Source of the DNA: Pseudomonadota bacterium
GTDB taxonomy: Bacteria; Pseudomonadota; Alphaproteobacteria; Rhizobiales; Rhizobiaceae
Direction: 5' to 3'
DNA length: 8,730 bases
Assembly: GCA_023419995.1 (NCBI GenBank)
Contig: JAEZXF010000333.1
Location: 1 to 8,730 of the forward strand
The notes beneath the pieces are model-generated. The model saw only the letters and a program-made list of their open reading frames with translations. It was not told where the DNA came from and ran no database searches. The translations under genes were made by a program, and so were the position numbers. Shown one piece after another: positions 1-7,156 of the stretch. Every line of letters begins with the position of its first letter. Position 1 is the stretch's first letter.

Positions 1-6
1 CCCTTA

Positions 7-31
7 CCCTCTCCCCACAAGCGGGAGAGGG
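7..31. repeat. Short palindromic repeat unit 1
   Basis: A perfect 9-bp inverted repeat: CCCTCTCCC (7-15) pairs with GGGAGAGGG (23-31) around a 7-base loop (CACAAGC). It belongs visibly to the same C-rich/G-rich hairpin class as the two units to its right, but lacks the GGCAGG...TGAGGGGCGGCG tail that they share. Such elements are common between genes in rhizobial and related genomes (from memory, not searched). It may act as an mRNA 3'-end hairpin. No T-run follows on either strand, so it is not a clear intrinsic terminator. Confidence 0.6.
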
Positions 32-55
32 GATCGCCACCATCGAGGCCGTCTT

Positions 56-107
56 CCTTCTCCCCGGTCACGGGGAGAAGGTCCCGGCAGGGAGATGAGG
101 GGCGGCG
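56..107. repeat. Short palindromic repeat unit 2 with conserved tail
   Basis: A perfect 11-bp stem: CCTTCTCCCCG (56-66) with CGGGGAGAAGG (71-81), loop GTCA. It is followed by the tail CGGCAGGGAGATGAGGGGCG (85-104), which recurs with few changes after unit 3. Read on the minus strand, the tail plus palindrome sits just downstream of a degenerate hydantoinase end (133-219). Unit 3 sits in the same place downstream of the intact gene, so this unit looks like part of a duplicated block. Confidence 0.65.
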
Positions 108-132
108 TCGATGCTGACGGCGTTGTCTCTCC

Positions 133-219
133 TCACGCCCGGCCGTAGCCGCCCGCGGTGGGGATGTTCACCGTCGAAGCCTCGCCGGCTTCGAACGGGG
201 TCGGGTCACGGCCCGTCAT
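133..219 (-). pseudogene. Degenerate copy of the hydantoinase/oxoprolinase 3' end
   Basis: Read leftward, this stretch encodes 28 residues ending in FEAGEASTVNIPTAGGYGRA and a stop. The real C-terminus of the neighbouring enzyme is [20 protein letters not shown] and a stop. Aligned without gaps over the last 25 residues, 17 are identical. At the DNA level, 133-217 matches 344-428 at roughly four bases in five (counted by eye, offset 211). The match stops upstream of about 217, so only the gene tail is present. The downstream flank is also similar: CGTCAG, the CGCCGCCCCTCA tail and a palindrome. It is either the last trace of a second, tandem hydantoinase gene or a duplicated 3' block. An ATG exists at 217-219, but its G-rich upstream sequence is too close to be a convincing ribosome site, so expression is doubtful. 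Confidence 0.7.
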
Positions 220-280
220 TCCCCTGCCCGGATCTTCTCCGCAGGCGCAGAGGAGGATGGCTGCGGCGTCGACACTCCTT

Positions 281-328
281 TCTCCCCGTTCCGGGGAGAG
301 GAGGCCGGCAGGCAGGTGAGGGGCGGCG
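281..328. repeat. Short palindromic repeat unit 3 with conserved tail
   Basis: A perfect 8-bp stem, TCTCCCCG (281-288) with CGGGGAGA (292-299), loop TTC. The stem can be lengthened with G-T pairs and one mismatch. It is followed by CGGCAGGCAGGTGAGGGGCG (306-325), matching the tail of unit 2. It lies directly downstream of the stop of the hydantoinase/oxoprolinase gene on the minus strand and is the likely 3'-end structure of that transcript. No T-run is present. Confidence 0.65.
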
Positions 329-343
329 CGGCGCCTGACGATC

Positions 344-3300
344 TCACGCCCCGCCGTAGCCGCCGGCGGTCGGCGTGACCACCGTCACCGCCTCGCCGGC
401 CTCGAGCGTGGTCTGGTCGCAGCCCTTCAGCACCTCGACGGTTCCGTCGAGGCGGCGCACCTCGGTGCGGCCGAGCTCGCCGTCGCCGCCGCCGGCGATG
501 CCGCGCGGCAGGACGGAGCGATGCGAGGACAGGATGGCGCAGTCCATCCTGCGGGTGAAGCGCAGCGTCCGCGTCGTGCCGTCGCCGGCGGGATAAGCGC
601 CCTTGCCGCCGGAGCTCTCGCGCAGACCGAAATTCTCGACCACGACCGGAAAGCGCATCTCGAGGATCTCGGGGTCGGTCAGGCGCGAGTTGGTCATGTG
701 GACGTGGACGCCCGACGTGCCGGCGAAGCCCGTGCCGTCGTTCATGCGGCCGGCCGGCGAGCCGGAGCAGATCGTCTCGTAATACTGGTACTCGTCGTTG
801 CCGAAGGTCAGGTTGTTCATCGTCCCCTGGGAGTTGGCGATGGCGCCGAGCGCGCCGAAGATGGCGTTGGTGACGTGCTGCGACGTCTCGACATTGCCGG
901 CCCCCACCGCGCGCGGATAGGCGGGCTTGAGCATCGAGCCCTCGGGGATGACGATGCGGATCGGCCTGAGGCAGCCGGCGTTCATCGGGATCGGCGCCTC
1001 CACCATGACGCGGAAGCAGTAGAGCACGGCGGCGCGCGCCACCGGCTCGGGCGCGTTGAAGTTGTTGCCGATCGCCTCCGAGGTGCCGGTGAAGTCGACC
1101 GTCGCGGTGCGGGCGGCGCGGTCGACCGTGATCTTCACCCGGATCACCTGCCCGGTGTCGGTCGGGTACTCGTACTCGCAGTCGTCGAGCCGGCCGATGA
1201 GGCGGGCGACCTCCTCGGCCGCGTTGTCCTGGACATGGCCCATATAGGCGTGGACGACGTCGAGGCCGAATTCCTCGACCATGCGGCGAAGCTCCGCCGC
1301 GCCGCGCTCGTTGGCGGCGATCTGGGCCTTGATGTCGGCGATGTTCTGCGCCGGGTTGCGGGCCGGCCAGGGGTGGTCGGTCAGGAGATGGTGCAGCTCC
1401 TTCTCGCGGAAGGTGCCGCGCTCGACCAGGCGGAAATTGTCGAACAGCACGCCCTCCTCGTCCACGGTGGTGGCGAGCGGCGTCATCGAGCCGGGCGCGG
1501 TGCCGCCGACGTCGGCGTGATGGCCGCGCGAGGCGACCCAGAACAGGATGTCCTTCCCCGCGTCGTCGAAGACCGGGCTGACGACGGTGATGTCGGGCAG
1601 GTGGGTGCCGCCATTGTAGGGCGCGTTGAGCGCGAACACGTCGCCGGGCGCGATGGCTCCCTCGTTGAGGCGGATGATGGTCTCGACCGAGCGGTCCATC
1701 GAGCCCAGATGCACCGGCATGTGCGGGGCGTTGGCGACCAGCGCGCCGGTGCGGTCGAACACGGCGCAGGAGAAGTCGAGCCGCTCCTTGATGTTGACCG
1801 AGTGCGCCGTGTTCTGGAGCGCCACGCCCATCTGCTCGGCGATGTTCATGAACAGGTTGTTGAACACCTCGAGCAGGATCGGATCGGCCTGCCTTGTCCC
1901 GACCGCCTGGATGCGCTGCATCTTCTCGTGGCGCGACAGGACGACGTGGTCGGCGCCGGTCAGAAGCGCGGTCCAGCCCGGCTCGACGACGATGGGCTGG
2001 TTGGCCTCGATGAGGAGGGCGGGACCCCGCACGCGGTCGCCGGCGGCAAGGCCCTCGCGGCGGAAGACGCCGGCGTCCTGCCATGCGCCGCCGCAGAAGA
2101 TCCGCGTCCGCAGGTCGGTGGCCGCCTCGCGCGCGGCCGCCTCGCCCGTCGCGCCGGTCTCCCTCCCCGCCGTCCGCTCCCAGCCCTCGATCTCGACCGC
2201 CTCGACCGTGACCGGCTTGTCCGGGGTGATGAAGCCGAACTGCGCCTTGTGCATGGCCTCGAACGCGTCGCGCACGGCGGCGAGATCGCCGTCGAAGGCG
2301 ATGTCGAGGGCAGTGTCGGTGCCGGCGTAGCGCAGGTGCAGCTTGGTGCGCAGCTCGACCGTCCCGTGGGCCAGCCCCTGCTCGGAAAGCTCGGCCAGCA
2401 CCGCCGCCGACAGCTCGTCCTGCAGCGCCTCGATCGCGACGCGGCTTTCCTCGGCCAGCGGCTGGACGAGACCCTGCTGGCGGCTCGCCGTCACCGTCGC
2501 CAGCCCCATGCCGTAGGCCGAGAGCAGGCCGGAGAGGGGATGGATCAGGATGTGCTCCATGCCGAGCGCGTCGGCCACCAGGCAGGCATGCTGGCCGCCG
2601 GCGCCGCCGAAGGAGTTGAGCAGGTAGCGGGTGACGTCGTAGCCGCGCTGGACCGAGATCTTCTTGATGGCGTTGGCCATGTTCTCGACGGCGATCTTGA
2701 GGAAGCCTTCCGCCACCTCCTCGGCCGAGCGGCCCTCGCCGACGCTCGCGGCGATCTGCGCGAACTTCTCCGCCACGGTGTCACGGTCGAGCGGCTGGTC
2801 CTGGCCGGGGCCGAAGATCGCCGGGAAGAAGTCGGGGTTGAGCTTGCCGAGCATGACGTTGGCGTCGGTGACGGTCAGCGGGCCGCCGCGGCGGTAGCAG
2901 GCGGGGCCGGGGTCGGCGCCGGCCGAATCCGGGCCGACGCGGAAGCGGCCGGGCTCGGCATGCAGGATCGAGCCGCCGCCGGCCGCCACCGTGTGGATGC
3001 GCATCATCGGCGCGCGGATGCGCACGCCGGCGACCTCGGTGTCGAAGGCGCGCTCGTACTCGCCGGCCGAGTGGGCGACGTCGGTCGAGGTGCCGCCCAT
3101 GTCGAAGCCGATGACGCGGGGGAAGCCGGCCTGCACGGCGGTCTGCACCATGCCGACGACGCCGCCGGCCGGGCCGGAGAGGATGGCGTCCTTGCCGCGG
3201 AAGCGGTCGGCCGCGGTCAAGCCGCCCGACGACATCATGAACTGCAGCGTCGGTCCCGGCTCGCCCGCCGGCGTCGCGCCGAGGATGCGGGCGACGCGGG

Positions 3301-3991
3301 AGACGTAGCGGCGCAGGATCGGCGACAGGTAGGCGTCGACCACCGCGGTGTCGCCGCGCCCGACCAGCTTGACCAGCGGAGACACCTCGTGGCTGGCCGA
3401 GACCTGGCCGAAGCCGACCTCGCGCGCCAGCGCGGCCAGCGCCGCCTCGTGGGCCGGGTTCTGCCAGGAATGCATCAGCACGATGGCGACGGCGTCGATG
3501 CCGTCGGCCTTCGCCTTCGCCAGCGCCGGGCGGACGCTCTCGGGGTCGAGCGGCGTCTCGACGCTGCCGTCGGCGAGAAGGCGCTCGTCCACCTCCTCGA
3601 CGCGCTCGTAGAGCTGCTCGGGCAGGACGATCCTCTTGGCGAAGATGTCGGGCCGCGCCTGGTAGGCGATGCGGAGCTGGTCGCGGAAGCCGCGGGTGAT
3701 GAGGAGCGCCGTGCGCTCGCCCTTGCGCTCGAGCAGCGCGTTGGTGGCGACCGTGGTGCCCATGCGCACCGTGCTGATGGCGGCCGCAGCGAGATCGGCG
3801 CTCGACGCCGCGCCGACGAGCCGGCGGATGCCCTCGATCGCCGCATCCTCATAGGCCTCGGGATTCTCGGACAGGAGCTTCAGCGGGTGAAGCCGGCCCT
3901 CGGGGTCGCGGCCGATGACGTCGGTGAAGGTGCCGCCGCGATCGATCCAGAAATCCCACTGGCCCGCCTTCCCGCGCTGGTCCTGCGACAT
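344..3991 (-). CDS. Fused HyuA-HyuB 5-oxoprolinase/hydantoinase-family protein
   Basis: A 1215-residue cytoplasmic enzyme, predicted to hydrolyse a cyclic amide with ATP; 5-oxo-L-proline to L-glutamate is the leading candidate reaction. The N-terminal HyuA half begins [10 protein letters not shown] (16-25), continues with [19 protein letters not shown] (75-93) and has the second nucleotide-binding motif [13 protein letters not shown] (295-307), then GGAGGQHAC (462-470). A short link domain ends PIVVEPGW (666-673). The HyuB half starts near residue 703 and shows [14 protein letters not shown] (709-722), HMPVHLGSM (757-765), [13 protein letters not shown] (789-801) and [16 protein letters not shown] (821-836). 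Length and the N-terminal pattern resemble eukaryotic and bacterial OPLAH rather than split HyuA/HyuB pairs. The ATG is supported by GGGAG seven bases upstream (complement of 3999-4003). It is transcribed divergently from the TRAP cluster. Class is secure; the exact substrate is inferred (N-methylhydantoin or another lactam is possible). Confidence 0.93.
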   Translation of the reverse strand: MSQDQRGKAGQWDFWIDRGGTFTDVIGRDPEGRLHPLKLLSENPEAYEDAAIEGIRRLVGAASSADLAAAAISTVRMGTTVATNALLERKGERTALLITRGFRDQLRIAYQARPDIFAKRIVLPEQLYERVEEVDERLLADGSVETPLDPESVRPALAKAKADGIDAVAIVLMHSWQNPAHEAALAALAREVGFGQVSASHEVSPLVKLVGRGDTAVVDAYLSPILRRYVSRVARILGATPAGEPGPTLQFMMSSGGLTAADRFRGKDAILSGPAGGVVGMVQTAVQAGFPRVIGFDMGGTSTDVAHSAGEYERAFDTEVAGVRIRAPMMRIHTVAAGGGSILHAEPGRFRVGPDSAGADPGPACYRRGGPLTVTDANVMLGKLNPDFFPAIFGPGQDQPLDRDTVAEKFAQIAASVGEGRSAEEVAEGFLKIAVENMANAIKKISVQRGYDVTRYLLNSFGGAGGQHACLVADALGMEHILIHPLSGLLSAYGMGLATVTASRQQGLVQPLAEESRVAIEALQDELSAAVLAELSEQGLAHGTVELRTKLHLRYAGTDTALDIAFDGDLAAVRDAFEAMHKAQFGFITPDKPVTVEAVEIEGWERTAGRETGATGEAAAREAATDLRTRIFCGGAWQDAGVFRREGLAAGDRVRGPALLIEANQPIVVEPGWTALLTGADHVVLSRHEKMQRIQAVGTRQADPILLEVFNNLFMNIAEQMGVALQNTAHSVNIKERLDFSCAVFDRTGALVANAPHMPVHLGSMDRSVETIIRLNEGAIAPGDVFALNAPYNGGTHLPDITVVSPVFDDAGKDILFWVASRGHHADVGGTAPGSMTPLATTVDEEGVLFDNFRLVERGTFREKELHHLLTDHPWPARNPAQNIADIKAQIAANERGAAELRRMVEEFGLDVVHAYMGHVQDNAAEEVARLIGRLDDCEYEYPTDTGQVIRVKITVDRAARTATVDFTGTSEAIGNNFNAPEPVARAAVLYCFRVMVEAPIPMNAGCLRPIRIVIPEGSMLKPAYPRAVGAGNVETSQHVTNAIFGALGAIANSQGTMNNLTFGNDEYQYYETICSGSPAGRMNDGTGFAGTSGVHVHMTNSRLTDPEILEMRFPVVVENFGLRESSGGKGAYPAGDGTTRTLRFTRRMDCAILSSHRSVLPRGIAGGGDGELGRTEVRRLDGTVEVLKGCDQTTLEAGEAVTVVTPTAGGYGGA

Positions 3992-4156
3992 AGACTTTCT
4001 CCCGGTTCAACCCTGGCGACACGGTCTTGCGCCGATCGCTGACAAATCGTTGACAAATTGCGAATGAACTGTCAACTTTCATCCCTGTGCCGCGTTCCGG
4101 CGCGGCGAAAAGACCGATCATAACCGGCATCGCAACCGAAAGAGGGAAACAGGGAC
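3992..4156. promoter_or_regulatory. Divergent promoter region between oxoprolinase gene and dctP
   Basis: These 165 bases separate two divergent start codons and must hold the leader and promoter of both. The middle (about 4040-4080) is clearly A+T-rich against the surrounding DNA. TTGACA, the sigma-70 -35 consensus, occurs at 4050-4055 on the plus strand and at 4070-4075 on the minus strand. At 16-18 bases downstream only weak -10 matches are visible in either direction, so no promoter is called precisely. A small hairpin GCCGCG/CGCGGC (4089-4094, 4101-4106) lies in the likely dctP leader. GAGGGA (4142-4147), nine bases before the dctP ATG, is the probable ribosome site; AGGG (4151-4154) is closer than usual. 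Confidence 0.7.
4040..4076. promoter_or_regulatory. Operator-like phased TGACA repeats
   Basis: The 8-mer TGACAAAT occurs at 4040-4047 and again at 4051-4058, exactly 11 bases apart. The second copy also forms one arm of an inverted repeat, GTTGACA (4049-4055) with TGTCAAC (4070-4076), with arm centres 21 bases apart. Three half-sites spaced near one and two helical turns, all on one DNA face, is the usual look of a multi-site regulator operator. The winged-helix protein encoded at 7126-7668 is a candidate binder (inference). Alternatively, the TTGACA words are simply two back-to-back -35 elements. Confidence 0.5.
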
Positions 4157-5137
4157 ATGAAGCATTTCACTCGCGCAGGCCTGCTCGGCGCCGCCTTCGT
4201 CACGCTCGCGGCGTTCCCCGCCTCTGCCCAGACGGCATGGGACATGCCCACGCCCTACGGCGACGGCATCTTCCACACCAAGAATATCCACCAGTTCGCC
4301 GAGGACGTGAAGGCCGCGACGAACGGCAGCCTCGTCATCACCGTCCATTCGGCCAATTCGCTGTTCGGCCATGCCGAGATCAAGGACGCGGTGGTGGACG
4401 GCTCGGTGCAGATCGGCGAGTTCCTGCTGTCGCGGCTGGCCAACGAGGATCCGATCTTCGCGCTCGACTCCATCCCGTTCCTCGCCTCGTCCTACGACGA
4501 GGCCGAGAAGCTGTGGGCGACGTCGCGCGAGGCGGTGTCGGCCAAGCTGGCAGAGGAAGGGCTGACCGTGCTCTATGCCGTGCCGTGGCCCGGTCAGAGC
4601 CTCTATCTCAAGAGCGAGGTGACGGACCCCGCGCAGATGCAGGGCCTGAAGTTCCGCGCCTACAACGTCGCCACCGAGCGGCTGGCCACGCTGCTCGGAG
4701 CCACGCCGACGCAGGTCGAGGAGACCGACATCCCGACCGCGTTCTCGACCGGGCGCGTCGAGGCGATGATCACCTCGCCGTCGACCGGCGCCAACGCCAA
4801 GGCATGGGACTTCGTCAGCCACTACATCGACACCCAGGCCTGGCTGCCGAAGAACATCATCGTCGTCAGCACCGCCGCCTTCGAGGCGCTGAGCGAGGAC
4901 GAGCGCAAGGCCGTGCTGGACGCGGCGGCCGCCGCCGAGGCGCGCGGGCTGGAGATGTCGAAGGAGGAGACCTCGAGCAAGATCGCCGAGCTCGAGGCCG
5001 GCGGCATGAAGGTGTCCCAGCCGTCCGAGGCGCTCGCCGCCAAGCTGCAGGAGGTCGGCAAGACCATGACCGCCGAATGGGAAGCCTCGGCCGGCGACGC
5101 CGGCAAGGCGGTCGTCGAGGCCTATCGCAACCAGTAG
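4157..5137 (+). CDS. dctP: TRAP transporter periplasmic substrate-binding protein (DctP family)
   Basis: A 326-residue secreted binding protein, the ligand-capturing part of a tripartite ATP-independent periplasmic transporter. A Sec signal peptide is clear: MKHFTR, a hydrophobic run to residue 20, and an ASA motif giving cleavage after A24. The mature protein has the family landmarks. GLKFRAYN (163-170) carries the conserved arginine (R167) that in characterised DctP proteins forms a salt bridge to the ligand carboxylate. It is followed by the DIPTAFSTGRVEAMITSPS segment, which corresponds to the E-x-P-x-A-x-x-x-G-x-V/I-D/E-G pattern, and by an alanine- and glutamate-rich C-terminal helical part. 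Length is normal for the family. It is the first gene of the rightward cluster and is separated from dctQ by a structured 154-base spacer. Ligand: a carboxylate; pyroglutamate is suggested only by the divergent 5-oxoprolinase. Some Bordetella DctP proteins are known to bind pyroglutamate. Confidence 0.95.
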   Translation: MKHFTRAGLLGAAFVTLAAFPASAQTAWDMPTPYGDGIFHTKNIHQFAEDVKAATNGSLVITVHSANSLFGHAEIKDAVVDGSVQIGEFLLSRLANEDPIFALDSIPFLASSYDEAEKLWATSREAVSAKLAEEGLTVLYAVPWPGQSLYLKSEVTDPAQMQGLKFRAYNVATERLATLLGATPTQVEETDIPTAFSTGRVEAMITSPSTGANAKAWDFVSHYIDTQAWLPKNIIVVSTAAFEALSEDERKAVLDAAAAAEARGLEMSKEETSSKIAELEAGGMKVSQPSEALAAKLQEVGKTMTAEWEASAGDAGKAVVEAYRNQ

Positions 5138-5203
5138 GCGGGAGACGGGCGGGCCGGAGCGGCAGCGCGTCCCCGCAGACGCGGCCCTGGCGCTCCTCCC
5201 GCC
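5137..5203 (+). other. Intergenic RNA hairpin immediately after dctP
   Basis: GGCGGGAG (5137-5144, beginning at the last base of the dctP stop) can pair with CTCCCGCC (5196-5203). Inside, CGCGTC (5166-5171) pairs with GACGCG (5178-5183). No T-run follows, so this is more likely a 3'-end protecting structure for dctP mRNA than a terminator. Pairing was found by eye; no folding energy was calculated. Confidence 0.5.
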
Positions 5204-5209
5204 CACGGC

Positions 5210-5255
5210 GCATCGGACCGTCCGGGCGGAGAGCCTCCGCGCCCCGGTCCGATGC
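5210..5255 (+). other. Strong intergenic stem-loop between dctP and dctQ
   Basis: GCATCGGACCG (5210-5220) and CGGTCCGATGC (5245-5255) form a perfect 11-bp stem. The enclosed bases add an inner stem GCGGAG (5226-5231) with CTCCGC (5235-5240) over a 3-base loop, plus two more G-C pairs past a bulge. No U-tract follows, so it is not a canonical intrinsic terminator. Stem-loops between a binding-protein gene and its permease genes are known to stabilise the upstream mRNA and give excess binding protein. That role is inferred here. Confidence 0.65.
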
Positions 5256-5282
5256 CCCGAACCCGCCGGCAACGCTTCGGGG
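5255..5282 (+). promoter_or_regulatory. Hairpin overlapping the dctQ ribosome-binding site
   Basis: CCCCGAA (5255-5261) is perfectly complementary to TTCGGGG (5276-5282), with a 14-base loop. The GGGG of the right arm is the core of the dctQ ribosome site GGGGA (5279-5283), which sits 8 bases before the ATG at 5292. Folding would hide that site and lower translation of the membrane subunits. The hairpin shares only base 5255 with the stem-loop to its left, so both could nearly stack. Confidence 0.5.
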
Positions 5283-5291
5283 ACCGTTCCC

Positions 5292-5852
5292 ATGCGCAAG
5301 GCGCTCGATGCCCTCTACGGTGCCGCCCTCGTCGGCGCCTGCCTCTCGATGATCCTGATCGCGACGCTGGTCTTCCTCCAGATCCTCGGCCGCGTCGCGG
5401 ACGGCGTCGCCGGCCTCGTGGGCCTGCCGCGCTACGGGTTCATCATTCCCTCGCTGGCCGAGATCGGCGGCTTCCTGTTCGTCGCCTCGGCCTTCCTCGC
5501 GCTGCCGTCGACGCTGCGCGCGGCCGGCCATGTGCGCGTCACGCTGCTCCTGCGCTACTTCGGCCCGCGCGGCGACCGGGCGATGACGGTGCTGGCGCTG
5601 CTCGGCGCGCTGGCGCTGACCGCCTTCGCCACCTGGTCGGTTTGGCTCCTCACTTACGCCTCCTTCCTGCGGGGATCGCTGTCGATCGGCATCGTCGCCA
5701 TCCCGCTGTGGATACCGCAGGCGGTGATGACGTCGGGCCTCGTCATCTTCGGCATCGCGCTGCTCGACGAGCTCGTCGCCATCCTGCGCGGCGGTGAGGC
5801 GGCGTTCCGGCTGGCGGAAAGCCAGCGCGAAGCCTCCGAGGGAGGGCACTGA
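5292..5852 (+). CDS. dctQ: TRAP transporter small permease (DctQ family)
   Basis: A 186-residue inner-membrane protein with four predicted transmembrane helices, at about residues 9-30, 50-68, 92-114 and 130-155. This is the standard DctQ topology. The HVRVTLL motif after helix 2 and the IPLWIPQAVMTSG segment opening helix 4 are typical of the family. It pairs with DctM to form the ion-gradient-driven translocation unit that accepts ligand from DctP. The ATG at 5292 is chosen for GGGGA 8 bases upstream and because helix 1 follows directly. The ribosome site lies in a predicted hairpin. Its stop overlaps the dctM start in a TGATG arrangement, so the two are translationally coupled. Confidence 0.93.
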   Translation: MRKALDALYGAALVGACLSMILIATLVFLQILGRVADGVAGLVGLPRYGFIIPSLAEIGGFLFVASAFLALPSTLRAAGHVRVTLLLRYFGPRGDRAMTVLALLGALALTAFATWSVWLLTYASFLRGSLSIGIVAIPLWIPQAVMTSGLVIFGIALLDELVAILRGGEAAFRLAESQREASEGGH

Positions 5853-7156
5853 TGGACATCGGCCTCATTTCGCTCCTTCTCGTCGTCGTCCTGTTCGGCC
5901 TGCTGCTCGCCGGCCTGTGGGTCGGATTCGCGCTGATGGCGGTCGGCCTCGTGGCGATGGAGCTCGCCACCAACGCCCCCGTCACCTCGGTCTTCGCCCG
6001 CCGCGTCTGGGGCTCGATGAACGTCTGGGACCTGACGGCGCTGCCGATGTTCATCTGGATGGGCGAGATCCTGTTCCGCTCGCGCCTGTCGTCCGACATG
6101 TTCGAAGGGCTGGCGCCGTTCACCCGCCGGCTGCCGGGCCGCCTGCTCCACGTCAACGTCTTCGGCTGCGCGCTGTTCGCCTGCGTCTCCGGCTCGTCGG
6201 CCGCGACCACGGCGACGGTCGGCCGCATGTCGCTGCCCGAGCTGAAGCGGCGCGGCTACGACCCGAAGCTGGCGATCGGCACGCTCGCCGGCTCCGGCAC
6301 CTTCGGCTTCCTCATCCCGCCGTCGATCATCATGATCGTCTACGGCGCGGCGACCGAGCAGTCGATCGCCCGCCTGTTCCTCGCCGGCGTCGGCCCCGGC
6401 ATCATGCTGGCCGCCATGTTCTCGGCCTATGTGATGATCTGGGCGATGATGAACCGCGACGCCATGCCGCCGCCGGAGCCGAAGGCGAGCTGGAGCGAGA
6501 AGCTGCGCGCGCTCGGCCTGCTCCTGCCGACGGTGCTGCTGATCGTGGCGGTGATCGGCTCGATCTATGCCGGCTTCGCCTCGCCGACCGAGGCGGCGGT
6601 GCTCGGCGTCGTCGGCGCGCTGGCCATCGCCGGCCTCAGCGGCGGCCTCGACCGGGAAAGCTTCGTCACCGCGCTGCGCGGGGCGGCGGTCACCAGCTGC
6701 ATGATCGCCTTCATCCTCGCCGGCGCCTCGTTCCTGACGGTGGCGATGGGCTTCACCGGCATCCCGCGCACGCTGGCGGCGTGGATCGGCGAGCAGGGCT
6801 TCTCGCACTATGCGCTGCTGGCCGTGCTGCTGGTGTTCTTTATCGTCATCGGCTGCTTCCTCGACGGCATCTCGATCGTGGTGCTGACCACCTCGGTGAT
6901 CCTGCCGATGGTGCTCGCCGCCGGCATCGACCCGATCTGGTTCGGCATCTTCCTCGTGCTGGTGGTCGAGATGAGCCAGATCACCCCGCCGGTCGGGTTC
7001 AACCTGTTCGTCATCCAGTCGATAACCGGGCGCAACATCTTCGAGATCGCCTATTACGCATTGCCGTTCTTCCTGCTTCTGGTATTGGCGACCGCAATCC
7101 TGACCGTATTCCCGGAGATCGCGCTGTGGCTGCCCGGAACGATGATGAGCAACTGA
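5852..7156 (+). CDS. dctM: TRAP transporter large permease (DctM family)
   Basis: A 434-residue, strongly hydrophobic inner-membrane protein, with about 12 predicted membrane segments, of normal length for DctM. It is the transport channel of the TRAP system and works as secondary symport (usually with Na+). Family landmarks are plain: SGSSAATTATVGRMSLPEL, then YDPKLAIGTLAGSGTFGFL followed by IPPSIIMIVYG, SPTEAAVLGVVGAL, GCFLDGISIVVLTTSVILP and QITPPVGFNLFVIQ. The start ATG overlaps the dctQ stop by one base, and GGAGGG (5841-5846) lies 5 bases upstream. The last 31 bases overlap the start of the next gene, so the cluster appears to continue as one transcript. Confidence 0.96.
   Translation: MDIGLISLLLVVVLFGLLLAGLWVGFALMAVGLVAMELATNAPVTSVFARRVWGSMNVWDLTALPMFIWMGEILFRSRLSSDMFEGLAPFTRRLPGRLLHVNVFGCALFACVSGSSAATTATVGRMSLPELKRRGYDPKLAIGTLAGSGTFGFLIPPSIIMIVYGAATEQSIARLFLAGVGPGIMLAAMFSAYVMIWAMMNRDAMPPPEPKASWSEKLRALGLLLPTVLLIVAVIGSIYAGFASPTEAAVLGVVGALAIAGLSGGLDRESFVTALRGAAVTSCMIAFILAGASFLTVAMGFTGIPRTLAAWIGEQGFSHYALLAVLLVFFIVIGCFLDGISIVVLTTSVILPMVLAAGIDPIWFGIFLVLVVEMSQITPPVGFNLFVIQSITGRNIFEIAYYALPFFLLLVLATAILTVFPEIALWLPGTMMSN
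7114..7128 (+). promoter_or_regulatory. Ribosome site and GTG start of the regulator, inside dctM
   Basis: GGAG (7114-7117) lies 8 bases before a GTG (7126-7128) that is in frame with the regulator. No ATG occurs in that frame until 7246, which would cut off the SSAHLA...LSEIEFAL segment that is typical of this regulator family. The GTG start therefore fits best. Confidence 0.65.

Noticed and set aside
133..219. A genuine 28-residue small protein gene
   Set aside because: The frame is explained by similarity to the neighbouring gene's C-terminus, and the G-rich sequence before the ATG is too close for a good ribosome site.
1..328. Three hairpin repeats as a possible CRISPR array
   Set aside because: Units differ in stem sequence and spacing, there are only three, and one spacer contains a gene remnant.
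521..4042. Very long plus-strand open frame (over 1100 codons) opposite the oxoprolinase gene
   Set aside because: It is the antisense shadow of a high-G+C gene. The translation is low-complexity (rich in R, A, G, D, H) with no family motifs, while the minus strand shows clear HyuA/HyuB motifs throughout.
5210..5255. Intergenic stem-loop as an intrinsic terminator after dctP
   Set aside because: No U-tract follows the stem, and dctQM clearly need read-through. It is treated as an mRNA-stabilising or attenuating structure instead.
5794..7125. Long open frame upstream of, and in frame with, the regulator
   Set aside because: The arginine- and histidine-rich translation over the dctM region is an out-of-frame shadow. 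Recognisable regulator sequence begins only after about 7126.
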